A stretch of 64,000 nucleotides of DNA from Streptomyces gossypii (GTDB taxonomy: Bacteria; Actinomycetota; Actinomycetes; Streptomycetales; Streptomycetaceae). The notes beneath the pieces were generated by a model. The model worked only from the letters and a program-made list of their open reading frames with translations, did no database searches and was not told the origin of the DNA. This document shows, piece after piece, positions 59,877 through 64,000 of this stretch. The translations under genes and the position numbers were made by a program. Positions within the stretch are counted from its first letter, which is position 1. Every line of letters starts with the position of its first letter. The stretch lies in the NCBI RefSeq assembly GCF_025165795.1, contig NZ_JAJAGO010000005.1, positions 372,001 through 436,000 on the forward strand, written 5' to 3'.

Positions 59877-60767
59877 GTGAGCCTGCGGCAGATGGAGTAC
59901 CTCGTGGCCGTGCACGCCGCGGCGTCCTTCACCCGCGCCGCCGAGGAGCTGAACGTCACCCAGTCCGCGCTCTCCCATCAGATCAAGGCGCTGGAGCGGG
60001 AGGTGGGCGGCGCCCTGCTGGAGCGGCTGCCGCGCGGCGTGCAGCTCACGGCCATGGGCCGCGCCTTCCTCCCGGACGCCGAACTGGCCGTGCGCAGTGC
60101 CCGGCAGGCGAGGCGTGCCGCGCGTGCCGCGGCCGGGGCAACCGGCGGCGAGCTCCAGGTCGCGACGCTGCACGGGCTGGCGGTCGGTACGCTCCCCGGG
60201 GTCGTCGCGCGCATGCGCGAGGGCCATCCCGGCGTGCGGGTCGTGCTGCACGAGTACGTGGCGCAGGAGGAGCTGCTGGAGCGGATGGAGCGGGGCATCG
60301 CCGATGTGGCGTTCACCTACGAGCCGCCGCCCGGCTGGAGCGGTGTGGCGCAGCCGGTGGGGCGGGAGGAGCTGCTGCTCGTCGTCCCCGGCGACGATCC
60401 GCTGTGCGGGCGGGAGTCCGTACGCCTCGAACAGCTCGCCGACCGGGCCTGGGTGCGCTGCGCGAACGAACCGAGGGTCGAGGGCGAGCTGTTCCTCGAC
60501 TGGGCCTGCGCCAGGCTGGGTTTCCTGCCCCGCACCGTGGTGGTCACCGGTCACACGACGACGGCCGCGCGGATGGCCGCCGCGGGTGCGGGCGTCGTGC
60601 CGGTGCCCTCGTGTATCGCCGGGCTGGTCGCGCCGCCCCGGCAGCTGCTGCGGATGGACCCGCCGTGGTGCCGCCCGCTGTCCGTGGTGAGCCGGGCCCA
60701 ACCGATGGGCGCCGCCGCCGAGTTTGTCGATCTCCTGAGACAAGCACAGCCTGGACAGGGCCTGTGA
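59877..60767 (+). CDS. LysR-family transcriptional regulator
   Basis: A 296-aa regulator with the usual winged HTH at the start: LRQMEYLVAVHAAASFTRAAEEL followed by NVTQSALSHQIKALEREVGG. The effector-binding domain begins near GGELQVATLHGLAVGTLPGVV and includes ERGIADVAFTY and REELLLVVPGDDPL. GTG at 59877 has a gggggag site. It is divergent from the lipoamide-dehydrogenase-like gene with a dyad between them, the classical arrangement for LysR control of a neighbour. The effector is unknown. Confidence 0.9.
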   Translation: MSLRQMEYLVAVHAAASFTRAAEELNVTQSALSHQIKALEREVGGALLERLPRGVQLTAMGRAFLPDAELAVRSARQARRAARAAAGATGGELQVATLHGLAVGTLPGVVARMREGHPGVRVVLHEYVAQEELLERMERGIADVAFTYEPPPGWSGVAQPVGREELLLVVPGDDPLCGRESVRLEQLADRAWVRCANEPRVEGELFLDWACARLGFLPRTVVVTGHTTTAARMAAAGAGVVPVPSCIAGLVAPPRQLLRMDPPWCRPLSVVSRAQPMGAAAEFVDLLRQAQPGQGL

Positions 60768-60786
60768 GGGTTCTACGATTGTCCGC

Positions 60787-61332
60787 ATGACGTCACTCGA
60801 GTTCAGAGCGTATCCGCCGCGGGTGTCGGACGCGGACAGGGAGCGCGCGCTCGAGGTGCTGCGGGAGAGTGCCGTGGAGGGCCGCATCTCGCAGGACACG
60901 TTTCTGCGTCGGATGGAAGTGATACTCCAGGTCCAGCGGTACGACGAGCTGGAGGCCGCGGTCCAGGACCTGCGCACCCGCAGACGCGGCACCCGATGGG
61001 TGTTCCGTACGGTCGGGGCGCTCTCGGCGTTCCCCGTGATGGTGCGCAGGGCGTGGCAGACGGAGCGGCTGCCCGAGCTGCTGCTGCCCGCGCCCGGTCC
61101 GTACGCGCTCTCGATCGGCCGGGCCCCCGGCTCCGTGCTGCGGCTCAACGACTTCACCGTCTCCCGGACGCACGCGCAGCTGCGGCACACCGACGAAGGC
61201 TGGACGCTGCGCGATCTCGGATCGAGCAACGGCACCTGGGTCAACGGGCGCCGGGTGACGGGGAAGACGCGGGTGTGGCCGGGGGATCAGGTGCGCTTCG
61301 GGCAGGTCGGCTACCGGCTTACGGCACCCTGA
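60787..61332 (+). CDS. DUF1707 and FHA domain protein
   Basis: A 181-aa protein. Residues ~10-65 form DUF1707 (RVSDADRERALEVLRESAVEGRIS, then LQVQRYDELEAAVQDL). A C-terminal FHA domain follows: LSIGRAPGSVLRLNDFTVSRTHAQLR, then LRDLGSSNGTWVNGRRVTG. The G-R, S-R-T-H and S-S-N-G-T residues for phosphothreonine binding are intact. Such proteins are cytosolic targets or adaptors of Ser/Thr kinases; the partner kinase is unknown. It starts 20 bases after the LysR gene. Confidence 0.92.
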   Translation: MTSLEFRAYPPRVSDADRERALEVLRESAVEGRISQDTFLRRMEVILQVQRYDELEAAVQDLRTRRRGTRWVFRTVGALSAFPVMVRRAWQTERLPELLLPAPGPYALSIGRAPGSVLRLNDFTVSRTHAQLRHTDEGWTLRDLGSSNGTWVNGRRVTGKTRVWPGDQVRFGQVGYRLTAP

Positions 61333-61356
61333 TCGTCCCCCGGGTGCGCGCCGCGT

Positions 61357-63837
61357 TCACGCGCGCACCAGCAGCGCGACCGGGCTGCCGTCCAGCAGTT
61401 CGGCCACCCGGCAGCGGCCGCCCTCCAGAACCCGCTCCGTGAGCAGTTCCCGCCACCGCCCCTCGGGCAGCGGAAGTTCCGTGTCGTCCCAGCCGCCCCT
61501 GTCGCGCAGCCGCAGCGAGAGCCGGGTGACTGCGGTGACCACGCTGCCGGACCGTACGAACGCCACGCAGTGCTCGGCCGCCGCGCCCTCCGCCCGCAGC
61601 GGCGCGTACGAGGAGCCCTCCAGGAACCATTCGGGATGCGCACGCCGCAGCCGCAGGGCGGCCGCCGTCAGCCGCGGCTTGCCGCCGGGGGGAGGGGAGT
61701 CGGAGGCGCCGAGACCGAGTGTGCCGGGCGGGCGCCGGTTGTCCGGGTCGACGAGGGCGCGGTACGGGCGCTCCGTGCCCATGTAGAGGTCCGGGACGCC
61801 GGGCATCGTGAGGTGCAGCAGGGCCATGCCGAGGATGTTCGCCTCCGCCTGCGGTGCCACCTCCCGTGCCCACTGGGCGAGCGTCTCACCGGCCGGGCCG
61901 CAGGGGCCCGCCGTCACAAAGCGTTCGACGGCGGCCTCGTACGCCGCGTCGGGATCGGCCCAGCTGGTCCACAGCCCGGCCTCCCGTACGGACTTCAGCA
62001 GCGTGGCCATCAGGCGCTCGGGCGGGTCCGGGCAGCGGGGGGTGCCGTTCGCCGAAGCTGCCGACGATGGCTGGGGCTGGGGCTGGGGCTGGGGCTGCGG
62101 CGGCGGCTCTGGCTCCAGTTCCAGCTCCAGCCCCGGCTCCAGTCCGAGGGCCGTCTGCCAGGCCGTCCAGGCGAGGTGCGGGTCGGGCACCGCCCGGCCG
62201 CCCGGCACCCGCTCGGTCTGCCGGGTGGCCTTGTCCACCAGCGCGGCCCAGGACTGCGGACACTCGGACAGCAGTGCGAGCGTGGCCCGCACATCGGCGC
62301 TGCGTTTCGTGTCGTGGGTGGAGAGCACCGTCCCGGTCGTCGGCCAGTCCCGCTGGATGCGGGCGCAGTACGAGTGGAAGCCGTCCGGGGAGACCGCCGG
62401 CCGCCCGGGGTCGCCGCCGACCTCGGAGGCGGAGAGCAGCGGTACATAGCGGTAGCAGGCGGTGTCCTCCAGCGCCTTGGCGCGCAGCGCGCCGGACACC
62501 TGGGCGAACCGGGCGGCGAAGTCGCGCGCCTCGGGCCCGTCACCCACCCGGCCGAGCGCCAGGTCCCGTACGGCGTCCGCCGCCTCACCCTCCCCGGGGT
62601 CGTCGAAGGCGGTACGCGCGCCCTCCGCCGCCGCCTCCAGCATCGCGGCGTCACCCTCGCGGACGGGGCCGCCGAAGGAGACGTACGGGCGGTAGACGGG
62701 CAGCCGGACCAGCACCTCGCGCAGCGCCGTGCGCAAGGCCCAGGGGGCGTGGTCGCGCAGCCGCAGCCCGGCGGCGTCGCAGGCGCGGACGGCGGCGCGG
62801 GTCAGCCGCTCGGTCTCGGCGGCCAGCGTGGCCACCGCGGCCTTGCGGGCCGCGCGCCGTGCGGTGGCGGCCCAGTCGCCGCCGCGGTCCGCCGGTACGG
62901 CTGTGCTGTCGCGGTAGAGCGCGGCCAGTTCGGCGTGCCCGCGCGGGTCGGTGAAGAGGCCGTCGATCTGCCGCAGCGCGTCGTAGCCGGTGGTCCCGGC
63001 GACGGGCCAGCCCCCGGGGAGGGTCTCCCCGGGGGCGAGGATCTTCTCGACGACCGTCCATCGCCCCCCGGTCGCCTCGTGGAGGCGCCGCAGATAGGCG
63101 TCCGGGTCGGCGAGCCCGTCCGGGTGGTCGACCCGCAGCCCGTCGGCGACGCCCTCCCGCAGGAGCCGCAGCATCGTGCCGTGCGTCGCGGCGAAGACCT
63201 CGGGGTCCTCCACGCGGAGCCCGATCAGCTCGGAGATGGTGAAGAAGCGGCGGTAGTTCAGCTCCGTGCGGGCCAGCCGCCACCAGCTGAGCCGGTAGTG
63301 CTGGGCGTCCAGCAGTTCCGGCAGCGGCAGGTGGTCGGTTCCCTCCCGCAGCGGCAGCACGTGCTGCCCGTAGTGCAGCCGCCCGTCCCGCACTCGCAGG
63401 TTCGCGTGCTCCGTGCGCAGCGGTCCGGCCAGAACCGGCCACAGCACCCGCTCGCCGCCCGCCGCCCAGTCGATGTCGAACCAGCGCGCGTACGGCGAGC
63501 CGGGCCCGTCCCGCAGCAGCTGCCACAGCGGGGCGTTCAGCCGCAGGTCGGCTGGTGCCGCCATGTGGTTGGGCACCAGGTCCAGGATCAGGCCCAGCCC
63601 GTGGGCGCGGGCGGTGCCGGACAGTGCGCGCAGGCCCTCCTCGCCGCCCAGCTCGGCCCGGACGCGGGTGTGGTCCGTGACGTCGTAGCCGTGGGTGGAG
63701 CCGGGCACGGAGGTCAGCACCGGCGACAGGTGCAGGTGCGAGATACCGAGCCGGGCGAGTCGCGGGACGGCCGTGGCGGCGGCGGCGAAGGGGAACTCCG
63801 GCTGGAGCTGGAGGCGGTAGGTGGCGGTCGGCGTCAT
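61357..63837 (-). CDS. treY: (1->4)-alpha-D-glucan 1-alpha-D-glucosylmutase (maltooligosyl trehalose synthase)
   Basis: GH13 enzyme of 826 aa that converts the reducing end of maltodextrins to a trehalosyl unit for the TreY-TreZ trehalose route. It begins ATYRLQLQPEFPFAAA, typical of TreY. GH13 motifs seen are LGLILDLVPNHMA, GLRVDHPDGLADPDAYL (nucleophile Asp), WTVVEKILAPGETLP (acid Glu) and VLSTHDTKRSADVRA. The C-terminal MPGVPDLYMGTE completes it. ATG at 63837 was chosen at the conserved start. A low-complexity stretch (ELELEPEPPPQPQPQPQ) from a repeated hexamer near 62071-62100 sits between domains. treZ is not in the window. Confidence 0.95.
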   Translation of the reverse strand: MTPTATYRLQLQPEFPFAAAATAVPRLARLGISHLHLSPVLTSVPGSTHGYDVTDHTRVRAELGGEEGLRALSGTARAHGLGLILDLVPNHMAAPADLRLNAPLWQLLRDGPGSPYARWFDIDWAAGGERVLWPVLAGPLRTEHANLRVRDGRLHYGQHVLPLREGTDHLPLPELLDAQHYRLSWWRLARTELNYRRFFTISELIGLRVEDPEVFAATHGTMLRLLREGVADGLRVDHPDGLADPDAYLRRLHEATGGRWTVVEKILAPGETLPGGWPVAGTTGYDALRQIDGLFTDPRGHAELAALYRDSTAVPADRGGDWAATARRAARKAAVATLAAETERLTRAAVRACDAAGLRLRDHAPWALRTALREVLVRLPVYRPYVSFGGPVREGDAAMLEAAAEGARTAFDDPGEGEAADAVRDLALGRVGDGPEARDFAARFAQVSGALRAKALEDTACYRYVPLLSASEVGGDPGRPAVSPDGFHSYCARIQRDWPTTGTVLSTHDTKRSADVRATLALLSECPQSWAALVDKATRQTERVPGGRAVPDPHLAWTAWQTALGLEPGLELELEPEPPPQPQPQPQPQPSSAASANGTPRCPDPPERLMATLLKSVREAGLWTSWADPDAAYEAAVERFVTAGPCGPAGETLAQWAREVAPQAEANILGMALLHLTMPGVPDLYMGTERPYRALVDPDNRRPPGTLGLGASDSPPPGGKPRLTAAALRLRRAHPEWFLEGSSYAPLRAEGAAAEHCVAFVRSGSVVTAVTRLSLRLRDRGGWDDTELPLPEGRWRELLTERVLEGGRCRVAELLDGSPVALLVRA

Positions 63838-63937
63838 GGGTGCTGGGTTCCCGCTACGGGGGCGGCGTACGTGCCCGATTGCGGCGCGCCCCCCGTACGC
63901 GCCCCCGTTCACCCGTACGGATGAACGGAGGGCCACT

Positions 63938-64000
63938 GTGACGAATCCCCTCACCCCCCGTGAACTCTTCGGTCACAACGGGCATTACGATCCGGAGAAT
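63938..64000 (+). CDS. start of an unidentified gene, cut by the window edge
   Basis: GTG at 63938, with a ggaggg site 5 bases upstream, opens a frame of 21 codons to the window end (MTNPLTPRELFGHNGHYDPEN). It is divergent from treY by 100 bases. Too little is visible to name a family; a glycogen/trehalose-pathway gene would fit the neighbourhood but this is a guess. Confidence 0.45.
   Translation, partial: MTNPLTPRELFGHNGHYDPEN

Overview
The window is high-GC actinobacterial DNA, almost certainly from a Streptomyces chromosome. The evidence is very GC-rich third codon positions, frequent GTG starts with purine-rich ribosome sites, the coproporphyrin-type heme genes (hemE, an oxidase and hemQ), DUF397/DUF5753 regulator pairs, DUF1707-FHA and TIGR04222 proteins, treY, and a gene order that I remember as the dxs-to-murC stretch of Streptomyces chromosomes. 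No tRNA, rRNA, CRISPR array, integrase or intact insertion sequence was found.

Layout. Positions 1-16.8 kb are core genes: the end of dxs, a GT39-like membrane glycosyltransferase, an NYN-domain protein, the fadA-fadB beta-oxidation pair, RNase D, a LuxR regulator, a DUF3000 protein, the heme block hemE-hemG-hemQ, a TIGR04222 protein, a PTH2-like protein and a small ABC exporter pair. Positions 16.9-22.9 kb carry a methyltransferase and a zinc-uptake locus of the AztABCD type. It has two AztD-like chaperones around AztC and a Zur-like box between the divergent aztB and aztA. Positions 22.9-31.3 kb are again core-like: PhoX-type phosphatase, ZapE ATPase, RibD-like reductase, murC, msrB and a secreted adenosine deaminase family protein. 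A 165-base long-hairpin sequence lies between zapE and the reductase.

Positions 31.3-57.1 kb are an accessory region rich in defence-type genes. It begins with a multi-HTH protein preceded by a structured leader, a small membrane protein, a hydrolase and a LysE exporter. Then comes a run that looks like a defence island: a Ser/Thr kinase with a repeat-rich tail, a UvrD-type helicase with an N-terminal RelE/ParE-like domain, an AbiEi-like/DUF559 protein, an AIPR protein, a WhiJ-like regulator triad, a full type I restriction-modification operon (hsdM-hsdS-hsdR), an HTH-fused N6 DNA methylase, and a divergent DndB/DGQHR-like protein with no other dnd gene in view. The most unusual parts are the RelE-helicase next to a kinase, and the methylase/DndB-like divergent pair whose two start sites share a 15-base inverted repeat.

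Positions 57.1-64 kb return to housekeeping genes: a GNAT acetyltransferase, a lipoamide-dehydrogenase-like flavoprotein divergent from a LysR regulator, a DUF1707-FHA protein, treY, and the first codons of an unidentified gene. Long, often perfect, inverted repeats separate many convergent or tandem genes and are annotated as terminators. All family names were assigned by reading motifs; no database search was run.
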